Below, one piece after another: positions 11,301 through 21,309 of a stretch of 64,000 bases of DNA. Numbering within the stretch: the first letter of the stretch is position 1; every line of letters starts with the position of its first letter. The notes beneath the pieces are model-generated. The model was not told the DNA's origin. It was given only the letters and a program-made list of their open reading frames with translations, and made no database searches. The stretch comes from Telmatactis stephensoni. Taxonomy: Eukaryota; Cnidaria; Anthozoa; Actiniaria; Isophelliidae. The position numbers and the translations under genes are program-made. Location of the stretch: contig JALIZF010001907.1 in assembly GCA_029948255.1 (NCBI GenBank), positions 874,001-938,000 of the forward strand, read 5' to 3'.

Positions 11301-14300
11301 TTACTGCTTGGCCAACCATGCCCAACGGGTTCTTTATATGTATGTGTGTGTGTGTGTGTGTTAGCTGAAATGGTACATTGTATTGATTGTAATGAAAACT
11401 TCCACTGAGTTTTGGACACAAGTTCACACACATCTCTAATTACCCAATCAGGGCCCACTTGTTTGAAAGTGGGTTAGCAATTACCAAGGATTAAATCTAA
11501 AGAAAACATATTAGTATTGACCCTGGGTTAATGCTAACCCACTTTCTAACCACTGGGCTAGGAGTATACATTTTATTGTTAGCTATTAAGTGACAATGCA
11601 TATTACATACCTCTAGATTTTCATGAAAGTCTGGTACCAAACAGAGATCTCTCAAAAATGTCTGCATCAAATCAACATGTTCCAAAGCAAATGGCTGTAA
11701 TGGTTGCATATATTCCTCTTTAAAATGACTGGAAACAATATGCTTGTTGGCCATGCTTTGGAGAATTTTCGCAATCTGTAAAAAAAGGGGAAAACATATA
11801 TAAGAGAACATAATAATGTAAGAATAAGAATGTAATAGAGAATAGAGCAATTTTCATATGAGTTTGAATTATTGCACCACACTGTGACTGTACTGTGTCA
11901 GTGCTATGATATATGCATGGAAAACATATTCACAATTCCTCTGTAACTGTGCTGACGTGCCATGACTTTGCTGTTGTCAGTCATGTGAAAACTGTTCTAA
12001 ATGAGGAATGGAAAATCGCCAGAGATAACTTAATGCACTTACCAAAGTTAAATTTCTCCTCATGTTTTGAGATGGTTGTTTATTAACCAACATGTATACT
12101 GTAGTAAAGAAAACAAGATACATTATCAACAGCCAGTTATCAGGGGCGGATCCAGGAATCAAAGAAAAGGGGGGCCGGAAAATTTCGCAGAGATAAAACC
12201 GGCCTTCTATTCAGTCCATATTAAAGCCAAACATTCTTAATATGTTAGCACAAGGGGGGGCCGCGTCCCCTTCGGCCCTCCCCTAAATCCGCCCCTGGTT
12301 ACAGGGTTCATACTACTATGAAATTAAAAAATTCCAGGAGTTTTCCAGGGTATAAATACAAAAACTCCAGGACCCTTAATGCAAAAAGTAGAAAGTGGAT
12401 TAAAAAAACTTGTGAATTTACTACCTACAAATTGCTGGATGTTTTTTGCAAAAACAAGTTAACAATTTTTTTTAGTTTTCCAACTATTTGACCTAATATT
12501 TATAGAAAATTCAAGGAGTTTTCCAGGAGTTGGTGTGAAAATTTAAATTTCCAGGAGGTTTCTAGGGCTCTGAAAGAAATTTTCCAAATTCCAGGAGTTT
12601 TCCAGGAATTCCAGGAACAGGCAAACCCTCCAGTTAAGAGTTGATATCATATAATACATATAATATTTTACCTGTTGGTGTAACAATTGCTGGGTTAATA
12701 AACCGTAATAAAAAGAATCCACCAATCATTGAGTTGATTTGCTCTGCCGACACTTCTGGGTATCTTTCCTGTAAACATTGACAACACAATACAAGGTGTG
12801 TTTATACATGTATATATTGTACTAAATCATTGCATGTACTACTTATGGGGCTCAATTTCAGTCTGCAAACAAGAGAGATTGTGCGGCAACAAAATTGGAA
12901 TGAGTTCTCAAAGTTGTATAAAACTGAATGAATCACTTCAAATCATGGCCAAGTCAGATATTAACCTTGTCCCAGAATTGGTACTGCAAACATCAAATCC
13001 TTACCATGTTCCTATTCTTCAAACTTAAAACAATTATAACACAATTAAACAACAACAACAATGACAACAAAAACAACAACAACAACAATAACAACAACAA
13101 CAACAACAACACAATTCCATAACAAAATTGTAAAAACAATACCAGATCCAAATTTGGAGTTGCCAGCACTTGCTAATTGAGTGCCAGCCTCATACTACAG
13201 AAAAGTTCAATTTCTCCAATACATGGTAGGCAATTTGCATAAAGGTATCATTTGACTATTATACTGCCAGAACACTTTCCAGCATGGGTTTCATTAATGG
13301 CTGGGCACTGGGAAAATTGACCAGATGTGGACAACTAAGGCAGCAATTGGTAATAAATATCTCTACTTCTTGGTATCACAGCCAATCCCCAAATTCAAAA
13401 TTTTAATGAAGTGACATGAGTCTCCCTGTCCCATAGCTGCCCCCCCCCCCCCCCCCCCGCCACTGAGCGTGAAAATCCAGATACGAAAGCCTTGGGGGGT
13501 GGCAGCTATGCTGTCCTGGTAGCTGAAGTCAAATGATACTATCATGCAAATAGACAATTCTACAGAGAAAATATTGAGCATAGATAATAACATTTACCAT
13601 GGCATGACTTCTTATTGCACCACACAGCCATTTTATTCCATATGGAACTTTGTCAAGAGAACTGACAATAATTCCAAGGAAGAGGGATGCAACATCAATT
13701 AGTTTTTTAATACTTGGGAACAGTTAAGAAAAAATATGAAATAAATCCAATACCACACTAATGATGCACTAATAAATTATGAGTAACAGAAACATAATCA
13801 CAAGCAACAGATTAGCAGACTTCGTTTGTCATATATATACATGTGCAAGACTGAACTTAATATACAATGGAGTTCTAAGTCAAAGTTCATTCTACTCAAC
13901 TGCCTTAAATGACTATATACATACATACATACATGATTGAGACTCCCTCAACAGGGCTTTTCAGCTCAATTTACAAATCCTAACTAAATCATATAAATCA
14001 AACATAAATGGATTAAGAATCCCAACTGGCAAGGAGGCAAACCAGGGGCCCGTTTCTCAAAAGACCCGATAACTTTACGGACCCGTTAACCTAAATAAAT
14101 CGAATATGTTAACGGGTCCGTAAAGTTATCGGGTCTTTTGAGAAACGGGCCCCAGTTGGCTATATTACAAGCATGCCTGAGAAACTGAATTTGAACTAAT
14201 CGAAATCAGAACAAATTCAGTCTCAGCTAGCTAGTGGCCAGAGCGGGAATCGAACCTGGGACCGCCAGATTGCGAGACCAACGCTCTGACCACTCGGCCA

Positions 14301-17300
14301 TGCTGCCTCCTTTGGTTCACAGGTTATTGTCACAATAATACATGTATGTACTCATCACTTGCACTCGCCTGGTGCAGTTAACTAATAATATTATGTTACT
14401 TATACACACTCATTAACTCATTTAATACACCTCCCAATATAAGTCCCCCTGGGAGGGGGGATGGCAGTACAAGGTCATTGGGTGGGGAATTGAATTTTTT
14501 GATGATCAAAGGTTTCGACATCTTCCTAGAACTTTACCACAGGCAACCCAAACTACCAAGTCAAAAATCCCAGGGATTGTATTTGTGATCAAATGCCCAA
14601 CCCATGGACACATAATTGCTATCAAATCCCCACCCACTGTCTGAGTACCCCCCAAATATATGAAAAGACTTAATACCATTTACAAAATACATTAAAAGGA
14701 TATGAAATTTTGTTTTTAATTGTACTTCTGGGTCATCCATTGCCTTTGGGTTCAACAAAAAATAAATACTATTAGAACCAAGCAATAGGTTTTAACCAAA
14801 ATATTGTGTTGAAATAAAGTTATTATTATTATTGTTATTTATAATTAACATGTTTAAATTACCTTTTCAAGAGTAAGTGATGTGTCATGACTGGGATGTC
14901 CATATATTTCTGTATAAACCTGGAAATACAATGACAAAAACAATCTAAATGTTAAGTAAACATAAAATAATTATCCTTAATTAAATAAATTAATATGCAA
15001 AACCAAGGCTGCTGCCTGTGGGCACCTGGTAGTCCCTGGCACCTTACAAGTACTATCTTGGGGCTGTCTTGAAAACTCAGACCTCAGACCTCGACAATTC
15101 AGACCCTCCAAAACTCAGACCCTCCAAAACTAAGACCATGAAAACACAAGATCTCAGGTCTATTACACAACTGTAGATCAAATTTTGATTGTCAAAGGTA
15201 AGTGCACAAAAAATTATATAAAAAGAATTATGTAATTTTCAAGTAAGTTTAATCAGCAAAATATTTCCAAAATATTAGTCCACTTCTAGAGACTAATAAG
15301 AATTTTACTAATTATTTTTGTTGAGATTTCGCGGATCACAAGCAAATCTTTTAATACAGCACCAGTTGATATCGACCCACATACACAATCAAAGGGTATA
15401 CATGCAGAAAGATTATCTTTAAAAGAATTACGTTTGGTCTGAGTTTTCAAGGTTTGAGTTTTCGAGGGTCTATTGAGTTTTCACGGTCTGAAGTCTGAGT
15501 TTTTGAAGGTCTGAGTTTTTGATCAGACGTGCCCCAAACTTGGATGCATGACCAAATTTTTGTCTTAGTGCCCTGAACAAAAGGGCTCAATGGTCCCATT
15601 TAAAGTGCCCCAAAGACTTTTTCTCATCATATTGGGTTCTGTACAAGCCAACAACATTACTGACTGAAGAAATTTTTCATCTCCAAGAAAGAATTTCGAT
15701 TACACATTCTTAGGCTATTCACATGGACTGCTTTCATCAACAAATAATACATAAAGTAGATCATACCTTAATAGGATTGATTTCAAGCAATAAATCACAC
15801 TGTGACAGGAGTTCATTGAGGGGTTCCTCAAGGGTCAGTTTTAGGTACTCTTGCCCTGGTCCTCTCCTAAACATTTCAAATTTGTACACTTAAGATTTTC
15901 TTATATAATCTACTTCTTTTTGCAAGAAATTGTTGTAAATGCATCTTACCTTGTATATGTTGTTACCATTCTAGAAATAGCTGTATTGGCTCTGAGAAGA
16001 CTATTGAAATTTTCAGATTCTTCAAATTCATACTTGAGTGCCAGCTAGAAAAGGTACATAAATTAAGATCCAAAGGTTAAAATATGAGGTCTTATGTATA
16101 GCAAAAATTATACTACAAGGGAAGGTTGCAAGAGGTACATGGTTCCTAGGATTTAGAGACATGGTTGCTAGGGTACTTGGAGACATGATTGCTAGGGTTC
16201 TTAGAGACATAGTTACTAAGGGTACTTAGAGACATGGTTGCTAGGGTACTTAGAGACATAGTTCCTAGGTGTACTTAGAGACATGGTTGCTAGGATACTT
16301 AGAGATAGTTCCTGGTACTTAGATACATGGTTGCTAGGGTACTTAGAGACATGGTTGCTAGGGTACTTAGAGACATGGTTGCTAGGGTACTTATAGACAT
16401 GTTTGCTAGGATACTTTGAGACATGATTTTCAAGGGGTACTTACAGTTGTAGATACATGGTTCCTAGGGGTACTTAGTGACATGTTTTCAAGGGGTACTT
16501 AGAGTTCGAGGGGTATTTAGAGGCATGGTTTGAAGGGGTACTTAGAGACATGGTTCCTATGGATACTTGGAGACATGGTTCCAAGGGGCACTTATATACA
16601 TGGGTTCAAGGGGTACTTAGAGCCTTAAGAACATGGTTCCTAGGGCTCCTACTTAGAGATATAGTTCTCAGAATTACTTAGAGTTCCAAGGGTAATTAAT
16701 TGTTCTTAGAGGTACTTAGGGATATGATATGTTGATTCAAAAGTTGGTTTCCTATGATATAAATACACAACCTCAGAAAAAAAGTACCTCAAACATTGAA
16801 AGTAGCAAGTATTCCTCTCTTGGTTCATATTGGTTTCCATATAACGAAAACAACACAGGTTGCAGCAAAGCTGAAATAAAAAATTAATTGAGTACCTGCG
16901 TTAAAACCAACACTTTTCTAGTGCCAAAAAAATTATATCATTTGGCAACAAAATGGCTGAGATATAGATTTTTGAATGCAAAAGATAATTATCAAATTAA
17001 TATTCAAACTCTTTATTTTTGGTTTGGCTAATATACCATTTGGGTTGAGACCTGAGAAAGATTTTGTATAATGAATAACAGTACTCCAAGCACTTATACA
17101 TAAAGCACTTGTTGGAAAAGTCTTTTTTGTGAAAACAACTATCATAAATATATATATACCACATAAATTTTGTGTGCAAAGAGAATGATCAAATGATATC
17201 AAGAAAGCTAATAAACTCGATTCTCTGTTTACTTACAGTCAATCTCACTTAAAGAAACAATTCTTGTCAGCTGGGCAAGATAGTATGGCTCTGTTTGCAG

Positions 17301-19776
17301 CAAGTAGAATAGATTTCCATAGCGCTATATAAAATACAATGAAACAAAATATATTATTGGTACTAATTTACAGTTGTGAAAAGGCAGCTAATAATCACAT
17401 GTACATGCTCACTTTCTGTTATTCTGGCTGAAAGGTAAAAGTCTGATAACAACAGAGAAATTAGTGAAGATGTCTGCATCTACAAGCTTGGTTGATTTCA
17501 AGTGAAACTCATGCAGAGCCTCTTTCAATGTCATGTTTACCTCCATAAGGTCATGATCAATAAGATATGAACGAAGAAAGCCCCATACAAAGTGACCTTT
17601 GATCACAACCTGGAGTCTTCTTTGAAATCAAAAGATTTTGAGGAGAACATAGAATTGATCAAAAGTCATTTATTGTACTCTGTTTTGCAGGGACTCTTCA
17701 TATAAGAGAATAAGTTATATAGCCTTATTTATATGAACCAATTTATTGCTACATACATACATCTTGATGCATACAACACTAAATTGCATTGCGTAGGTAC
17801 TCTAATCGTTTTTGCAGGTGATGCGTGTGGCGTATGACATATATATTGTAAGACTATGAGATGAAGATTATAAAACAGCATTCAAAGTCCAGTTGCAGCA
17901 AAAATGATTGCCTGAGATTGGGACTAGAACTATCTATGATATATCTGAAAAAATCATTTTCTTCTTTAAAACCAAAATATGACTTTGGTGTATGTTAATG
18001 AGTGTTGTTTACATCCAGACACCCACACAACAATCATATTGCTTATACTGTGACTGCATAAACAGTCCTTTATTACATGTAATTTCTTGAATGCATTTCA
18101 TGAAATTAAAGAACCCTACATAAATACAAAGGTTTAAATTTAAGTTGTATCAGCTAGCAATTACCTGTCTTTTGAGCTCATCTTTTATCACCCCTAAAGA
18201 AAAATATAAAAGAATAATTCCATTTTTCATTTTGATTGCTAATCTCATTTATTTCAGCTGTCAGATAGGAAACATTCAAGACATGTACATGTTCAAGCAA
18301 TGGTTTGTTGCATTTTCTAAAATTTCCACTTCTTTGAATTTTGTGATGAAAACTCTCAAAACTGTTGCGTAAAGTATCATAAGCACCTATATAATATTGG
18401 ACCGTGTTATACTCACTAATATACATTGATCATGCTTCATTGCCATTATAATATAAAGCAAAAATTCAAGTCATGATCATAAATATGTAAGTTATTTTTT
18501 AGTTTTATTAATTTTTCAAAAGATAATGAAAAAATGGACAAAAATCACAAAAAATGAGGCTTTTGGAGGATATTTATGAAAGCGCATACTACAGGATTAT
18601 AAAATAAATTAAAATTTTCAGATGGGAAGTCAAAGGCTGACACATCCTCGAGTCTTTAGCAAAAGAGCCTGTTAGTCTAGTACATTTCCTGATATTAAGC
18701 CCCACTGAACATCCCAAATTTACAAATTCCCAATAACCATTTGGAGAAAGTACATTTAGCTAATAAAAAGAGGAAGTAAAAAAATGGATTAAAAAAATAA
18801 ATAAACTTTTAGTAATAAAATGGATTGTTATTACTCTGAAGCTTGCGTATTTGGATTCAGATATTTTTTCACTTTCATTTTTCTTTCATTTTTTGATATT
18901 TCAGTTTTGGATTGACTGGGTAAATGGAAAGGACAAATATTTAACAATTATGACTCTTTAAGCAAATAAAGCACTCAAAGAGAAAAAATTCATAGCAATT
19001 CAAATAGGCTATAAAGGATATGTCAGTAAACAATTCAATTCGTTATTTTGAGAGCTGAAACAAACAGGAACTCACACGCATGGAGAATTTGAAATGACAT
19101 GAGATTATATATCGTAGTATTTTTCGTGGGTGTATTAAATCTAAGATAATACAAGATACATTTTTGAATTCGTGAATAAATTGTAGCATAAGAAGTTAAC
19201 TAACAATTTTAGACTTTTTGACATGCCTTTCAGAAATATCATTTAGCTGAAACAATACGAAAGTAAACCGTGTCCAAGTTTCGAAGAGTTGTAGCGGAGC
19301 TAGAGCGAGCAGTAGTGGAACTTACCGACCCTTCGATCTCCGTCACCAATGCGATCCGATAATTCCTATAAAACAAAAAATAAACAAAACCATCAAACAT
19401 AAAAAATAAAATTGTGGTTTTATATTTAAAAGACGTTCCACTCGACACACATTTGGTGAATGAATACAGAAATACGAGTGCTCACTAACCTCTACGGCGA
19501 TTCGATGGTTAATCAGCAAGGCTATCCTTTGATCGAAAAATCGCACATCTTTTTCCAACTCGTAGTTCTTTTTACTTTGTTCAGAAATCTCGTGTTTTAG
19601 CAATTTTAGTCTCTTTTGAACTGAAATACAAAAAAAAATTCGAAAGTGCAAACACGAGTTCAACGAACACCAAGCGAACCGACTCCAAATAAAACTCTGA
19701 AATACTGCATGATCAAAAACTTACTGATTCTTAATTTATCTCCTTGTTCTACATCTGGTGGAGCAACAGCAGCCAT
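209..19776 (-). CDS. IQGAP/DGAP-like Ras GTPase-activating protein, 24-exon model
   Basis: Predicted Ras-family GAP, probably cytosolic or cortical. Exons (high to low): 19776-19725, 19620-19490, 19365-19326, 18193-18165, 17324-17237, 16870-16788, 16044-15950, 15866-15767, 14919-14863, 14743-14691, 13712-13598, 12768-12672, 12098-12043, 11775-11611, 7555-7454, 6667-6538, 5494-5412, 4654-4481, 3509-3458, 3359-3307, 3190-3075, 2116-2046, 1599-1526, 253-209. All have AG/GT borders, and phases agree to give 686 residues. Residues 18-65 look coiled-coil. Residues 85-387 are a RasGAP domain with [24 protein letters not shown] and the hallmark [11 protein letters not shown] (Arg303). Residues 455-670 match the IQGAP-type RasGAP C-terminal domain ([20 protein letters not shown]). 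There are no CH, IQ or WW regions, as in Dictyostelium DGAP1-type proteins. Arg159 in LLRANTAIS sits where the arginine finger is expected. The exon at 14743-14691 and the last exon are the weakest. Confidence 0.85.
289..1200. mobile_element. 0.9 kb foldback element flanked by TTAA
   Basis: Left arm GGTGGCTCGATATAG is repeated inverted as CTGTATCGAGCCACC at the right end. The arms extend for several hundred bases with scattered mismatches (for example TTGGTTGGTCAAGAGTAAGT on the right against its complement on the left). Both ends abut TTAA (285-288 and 1201-1204), the target duplication typical of piggyBac-type transposition. No transposase ORF is present, so it is non-autonomous. It lies in the predicted last intron of the RasGAP-like gene. 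Confidence 0.8.
1294..1432. mobile_element. MITE family A, copy 1
   Basis: Short palindromic element. AGAGCAGTTTTCGTATG at the left matches CATACGAAATCTACTCT at the right, followed inward by GTGAAAC/GTTTTCAC and CCGTGCCGTGACCGT-like inner repeats. Related copies lie at 5540-5808 and 11844-11998. Confidence 0.75.
1665..1990 (-). mobile_element. tRNA-derived SINE, copy 1
   Basis: Read on the minus strand, the element starts with a tRNA-like head. An A-box-like TGGCCGAGTGGT sits at about 1957-1968 and a degenerate B-box-like GGCTGGAGTCCC at about 1911-1922. A body follows that is shared with 10296-11330, and the element ends in an ATTT-rich tail (1664-1693). Head, body and simple-repeat tail in this order are the standard SINE layout. 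Confidence 0.65.
2181..2965. repeat. 105-bp minisatellite, about 7.5 copies
   Basis: CATCAGT recurs at 2284, 2389, 2494, 2599, 2704, 2809 and 2914, an exact 105-base period. A diverged first copy begins near 2190. Each unit contains CCCTCTACCCCCTCCCT and GGGTATTTAAAGCTACACTG. The array lies in the intron between the RasGAP exons at 3190-3075 and 2116-2046. Confidence 0.95.
3565..3833. mobile_element. MITE family B, copy 1
   Basis: Terminal inverted repeats: GGCGTGCAGAACCTGTTGAGACA at the left, TGTCTCAACTATTCTGCACGCC at the right. The inside includes GTTGAGTAGGCC and GGGAGATTCCTGCTAGG, found again at 22929-23175. Intronic in the RasGAP-like gene. Confidence 0.75.
4706..4770. repeat. (CAT)n followed by (CAA)n microsatellite
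   Basis: Pure CAT triplets run from about 4708, followed by CAACAACAACACC variants. Intronic. The poly-His reading is not a gene. Confidence 0.95.
5260..5363. repeat. (CAT)n microsatellite, long
   Basis: About 25 CAT triplets after a short interruption at about 5279-5287. Intronic in the RasGAP-like gene. Confidence 0.95.
5540..5808. mobile_element. MITE family A, copy 2, split by a nested hairpin element
   Basis: The family A end AGAGCAGATTCTGTATGACTGTG is at 5540. Its partner TCACACTCATACAAAATCT reaches 5681 and then stops. The missing last bases (TGCTCT) resume at 5803. The 121-base interruption is a separate palindrome (5682-5802). Removing it restores a clean terminal inverted repeat. 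Confidence 0.7.
5682..5802. mobile_element. Hairpin MITE (GGGCCTGGTTGTACGAAGG family)
   Basis: Left end GGGCCTGGTTGTACGAAGGTTGG pairs with right end CACCCTTCGTACAACCGGCCCC. The interior has repeated TATCCGCTGGATA. It interrupts a family A element within its terminal repeat. Confidence 0.75.
6163..6330. mobile_element. Palindromic repeat family C, copy 1
   Basis: Begins CAGGGGCGTATCTAG and ends CCCAGATACGCCCCTG, with internal GTGACCCCCCTTTG repeated twice. Copy 2 is at 6892-7065, and a diverged relative is at 12141-12297. Confidence 0.7.
6892..7065. mobile_element. Palindromic repeat family C, copy 2
   Basis: Begins CAGGGGCGTATCCAGGGGGG and ends CTGGATACGCCCCTG. The internal GTGACCCCC-CTTTG motif occurs three times. 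Intronic in the RasGAP-like gene. Confidence 0.7.
7066..7150 (+). repeat. Degenerate tRNA-like (SINE head) fragment
   Basis: A B-box-like GTTCGAATCCTGG (7127-7139) follows weak A-box-like sequence by about 50 bases, and a T-rich tail follows. Too short and too diverged to be sure. Confidence 0.3.
7574..7617. repeat. (AATTC)n pentanucleotide repeat
   Basis: Tandem AATTC with two ATTCC variants, just upstream of the intron/exon border at 7555 of the RasGAP-like gene. Confidence 0.9.
7738..8070. repeat. Dispersed repeat (GGCTGGGCACTGGGAAAATTG), interrupted copy
   Basis: GGCTGGGCACTGGGAAAATT (7748-7767) and the later CATAGCC...TTTAAAATCTTAAT segment occur in the same order at 13290-13415. Here they are separated by an inserted palindrome (7781-7953). 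Confidence 0.6.
7781..7953. mobile_element. Palindromic element nested in the 7.7 kb dispersed repeat
   Basis: Left end CTCGCAGCCACTACCAGTGTCG pairs with right end CGACACTGGTAGCAGCTGCAAG. GGGGAGAAAGC occurs three times inside. It interrupts a dispersed repeat whose copy at 13290 lacks it. Confidence 0.65.
8430..9025. repeat. Pair of diverged direct repeats, unit about 370 bp
   Basis: ATGAGACCACATTAGGTTAGT...CTTGCCTAAAGGCTCACC (8440-8615) recurs as ATGAGACCATATTGAGTCAGT...CTTGCCTAAAGGCTCGCC (8801-9004). The order is the same and the middle parts are similar (CAGAATTGTATAA, CAGCTGTGA). This is an old tandem duplication or two copies of one element. Confidence 0.6.
9044..10247. mobile_element. 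1.2 kb foldback element with about 520-bp arms, TTA flanks
   Basis: The left arm (9044 to about 9564) and right arm (about 9729 to 10247) are near-perfect reverse complements. They start CACGGCGGGCGCATAAG and end CTTATGCGCCCGCCGTG, with a spacer of about 165 bases. Identical TTA trinucleotides flank both ends (9041-9043, 10248-10250), which fits Harbinger-type integration. No ORF longer than a few dozen codons is inside. Intronic in the RasGAP-like gene. Confidence 0.85.
10483..10939. mobile_element. 457-bp palindromic MITE inserted in the SINE
   Basis: AGCAGAAACTTCATGAAATA... at the left is matched by ...TATTTCACGAAGTTTCTGCT reversed at the right. The arms run about 190 bases, through GGGTCTATTGATCACCAGT and the TGACGTCATCGACTCAACG block. 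Confidence 0.8.
11057..11280. mobile_element. 224-bp palindromic MITE inserted in the SINE
   Basis: TTACAGCCAAAATCGTTGCA at the left pairs with TGCAACGATTTTCGCTGTAA at the right. An inner pair, GGGGGCAGAGCTTCTTTCA / TGAAAGCTCTGCCCCC, is also present. Confidence 0.8.
11451..11560. mobile_element. MITE family D, copy 1
   Basis: GGGCCCACTTGTTTGAAAGTGG at the left pairs imperfectly with CCACTTTCTAACCACTGGGC at the right. The inner GGATTAAATCTAAAGAAAA is shared with 45229-45329. Confidence 0.6.
11844..11998. mobile_element. MITE family A, copy 3
   Basis: AGAGCAATTTTCATATGAGT at the left pairs with GTCATGTGAAAACTGTTCT at the right. The internal CACTGTGACTGTACTG stretch resembles the other copies. 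Confidence 0.65.
12141..12297. mobile_element. Palindromic repeat, diverged family C relative
   Basis: Begins CAGGGGCGGATCCAGG and ends CCTAAATCCGCCCCTG. A GGGGGGGCC/GGCCCTCCCC pair lies inside. It follows the RasGAP exon at 12098-12043. Confidence 0.6.
12300..12625. repeat. TTCCAGGAGTTTTCCAGG-rich repeat
   Basis: CCAGGAGTTTTCCAGG-type motifs recur at both ends and in the middle of this stretch, with AT-rich spacers. Probably a dispersed repeat; class unknown. Confidence 0.5.
13046..13120. repeat. (AAC)n microsatellite
   Basis: Mostly AAC triplets with few interruptions. Intronic. Confidence 0.9.
13290..13415. repeat. Dispersed repeat, uninterrupted copy of the 7.7 kb repeat
   Basis: Contains GGCTGGGCACTGGGAAAATTG followed by ATATCTCTACTTCTTGGT and CAAAATTTTAATGAAGT, in the same order as 7748-8070 but without the palindrome found there. 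Confidence 0.55.
13441..13458. repeat. Poly-C tract
   Basis: A run of about 18 C bases, likely length-variable. Intronic. Confidence 0.9.
14045..14153. mobile_element. Family E hairpin element, near-perfect 109-bp palindrome
   Basis: GGGGCCCGTTTCTCAAAAGA at the left is matched exactly by its reverse complement at the right; the arms are about 46 bases around an AT-rich loop. AGACCCGATAACTTTACG also occurs in the longer element at 63098-63400. Confidence 0.85.
14228..14310 (-). repeat. tRNA-like sequence, probably pseudogene or SINE head
   Basis: On the minus strand an A box (TGGCCGAGTGGTCAGAGCG) and a good B box (GGTTCGATTCC) are spaced as in a tRNA. The acceptor and T-stem halves do not pair well, and no clean anticodon stem is seen. 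A functional tRNA is therefore unlikely, although pol III promoter elements are intact. Confidence 0.5.
16110..16745. repeat. 24-bp minisatellite, diverged
   Basis: Units of the form ACTTAGAGACATGGTTGCTA, 24 bases apart where regular (for example 16333 and 16357), with many substitutions and length variants. The array fills most of the intron between RasGAP exons 16870-16788 and 16044-15950. Confidence 0.9.
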
Positions 19777-21190
19777 TTCGCTCACAAAGTTATGAATATT
19801 TTCACACTTTCATTCAATATTTAGAAAACTGAAAGAGTTTGACAGTAGGTCGACCCACGTTCCCCTTCGTTCCCGCGCGATGGATAAAATTTCACAGCGT
19901 CAGAAGTTGCTTCAAAATCTGTCCTTCTGAATTAACCTCAGCGTCTACATTCTTTGTTCTTGTCTTAAGAATCACACTTCAAGTATATCCAGGAGGTTAA
20001 CATTCAAATAAAATGTTCAGTATTATCGTTAATTCACCACCAAAGAGCACTTCGCCCTCCTTCCAACTTGCGAATGTTTTGCCATGTGATTAAATCAAAC
20101 ACGTGATCAGAACATAACGGGGCAATGATGGAGGCATTTCCGGCGGAAACGAATGGACGTAATATATTTCCCAAGTCACTGCGTCGATAAATTTTCACAT
20201 TTGCTGATGAGTCGTATCAATAATGGTTCTTGATATGTTTGTGCTCACCTTTTCACTCTTTTGGCACGTATTTTTACAATCAGTCCAAACACTGAATACA
20301 CAGGGATCCCAACAGTAGTAGATAAAGAGGTGAAAATTTTTCATGATTCCGTTGTGGGAGCGTTTGAAAACTTCAGAATGCCAATTTAAAAGACAAACCA
20401 GCAAACAAATTGTCTCTTGTATAAAAAAAAAGATTTATTTTTGTGTGAAATCATGTGCAAATTCTTTCTTTCTGTCCAGAGAAGAGTTCAGTATCGAGGT
20501 ATGAAGATGAATCATGACCCAGATTTTGTAACTCCTGATAATTATAGCAATGATTCAAATTTTATATATACTATACTTGATATTTTTGTAAAATCATGAG
20601 TTCATAATGTAATTCCTGATGAGTCATGAAATACCTTAAATGTTACATCAATAAATATTTCATAGCCGACTTCGAGATGAAATCCTGACATAGGTCAGGG
20701 GTAACTCTAGACAACCACACCCACAATCCTTCTGATCGCGCTTTATCTCGAGAATGAAAACCACTGCTGATTTCCGTGGTTGTAAGTGTGCTAAAAAAAG
20801 AAATTGAAGACAAAGGACGCTCTTGTCTGGAGATCCACGAAAATTAAGATGTGTACTGATGTGGTTTCCGAAAAGGAATTGTGAGTCCATTGAAAATTTG
20901 CTTCGTTTCACTTCCTGTGTCTTCTTTTCTCCTCTTCATTTCCTTTCGCATTATAAACGCTTCCTTTCATTTTTTCTATCGCCTTAGGTGATAAATAAAA
21001 TATAATATAAAAAACTTTGTAGTCCTTGAGATGTGAAGGGGAACCGGACTCACGGCTGGCTGTGTTCGGTTAAGGATTGTCAAATCGAAAAAAAATAAAA
21101 TGTCTGAGATTTAGCAAAGCTGTTTGACCTCCACATTTAGGTAAATCTACTTCTTGTAAATTACTTATGTGCTTTCTGTCATCTATTTTT

Positions 21191-21225
<35 letters not shown>

Positions 21226-21274
21226 CTCTCTTTCTTTCTTACTTTCTTTCTTTCTTTTTTCTTACTTACTTTTT

Positions 21275-21309
<35 letters not shown>

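Larger units (their letters stand above)
10296..11330 (-). mobile_element. tRNA-derived SINE, copy 2, split in three by nested insertions
   Basis: Segments matching the 1665-1990 SINE appear in order: tail and body at 10296-10482 (GTGGTTCTTCTGCTGGCACTC against GTGGCTATTCTTCTGCTGACACTC), middle at about 10985-11056 (ACTTGAGCCCAGAC against GACTCCAGCCCGGAC) and head at 11281-11330 (TTGGCCAACCATGCCCAACGG against CGGCCAACCATGCCACCCG). The gaps are filled by palindromic elements 10483-10939 and 11057-11280. Confidence 0.65.

Noticed and set aside
14228..14310. Functional tRNA gene
   Set aside because: A and B boxes are good, but the stems do not pair, so it is kept only as a tRNA-like repeat.
17409..17606. 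Possible extra RasGAP exon on the minus strand
   Set aside because: The flanking exons (18165 and 17324) already join in phase and align continuously with IQGAP order, leaving no room for it.
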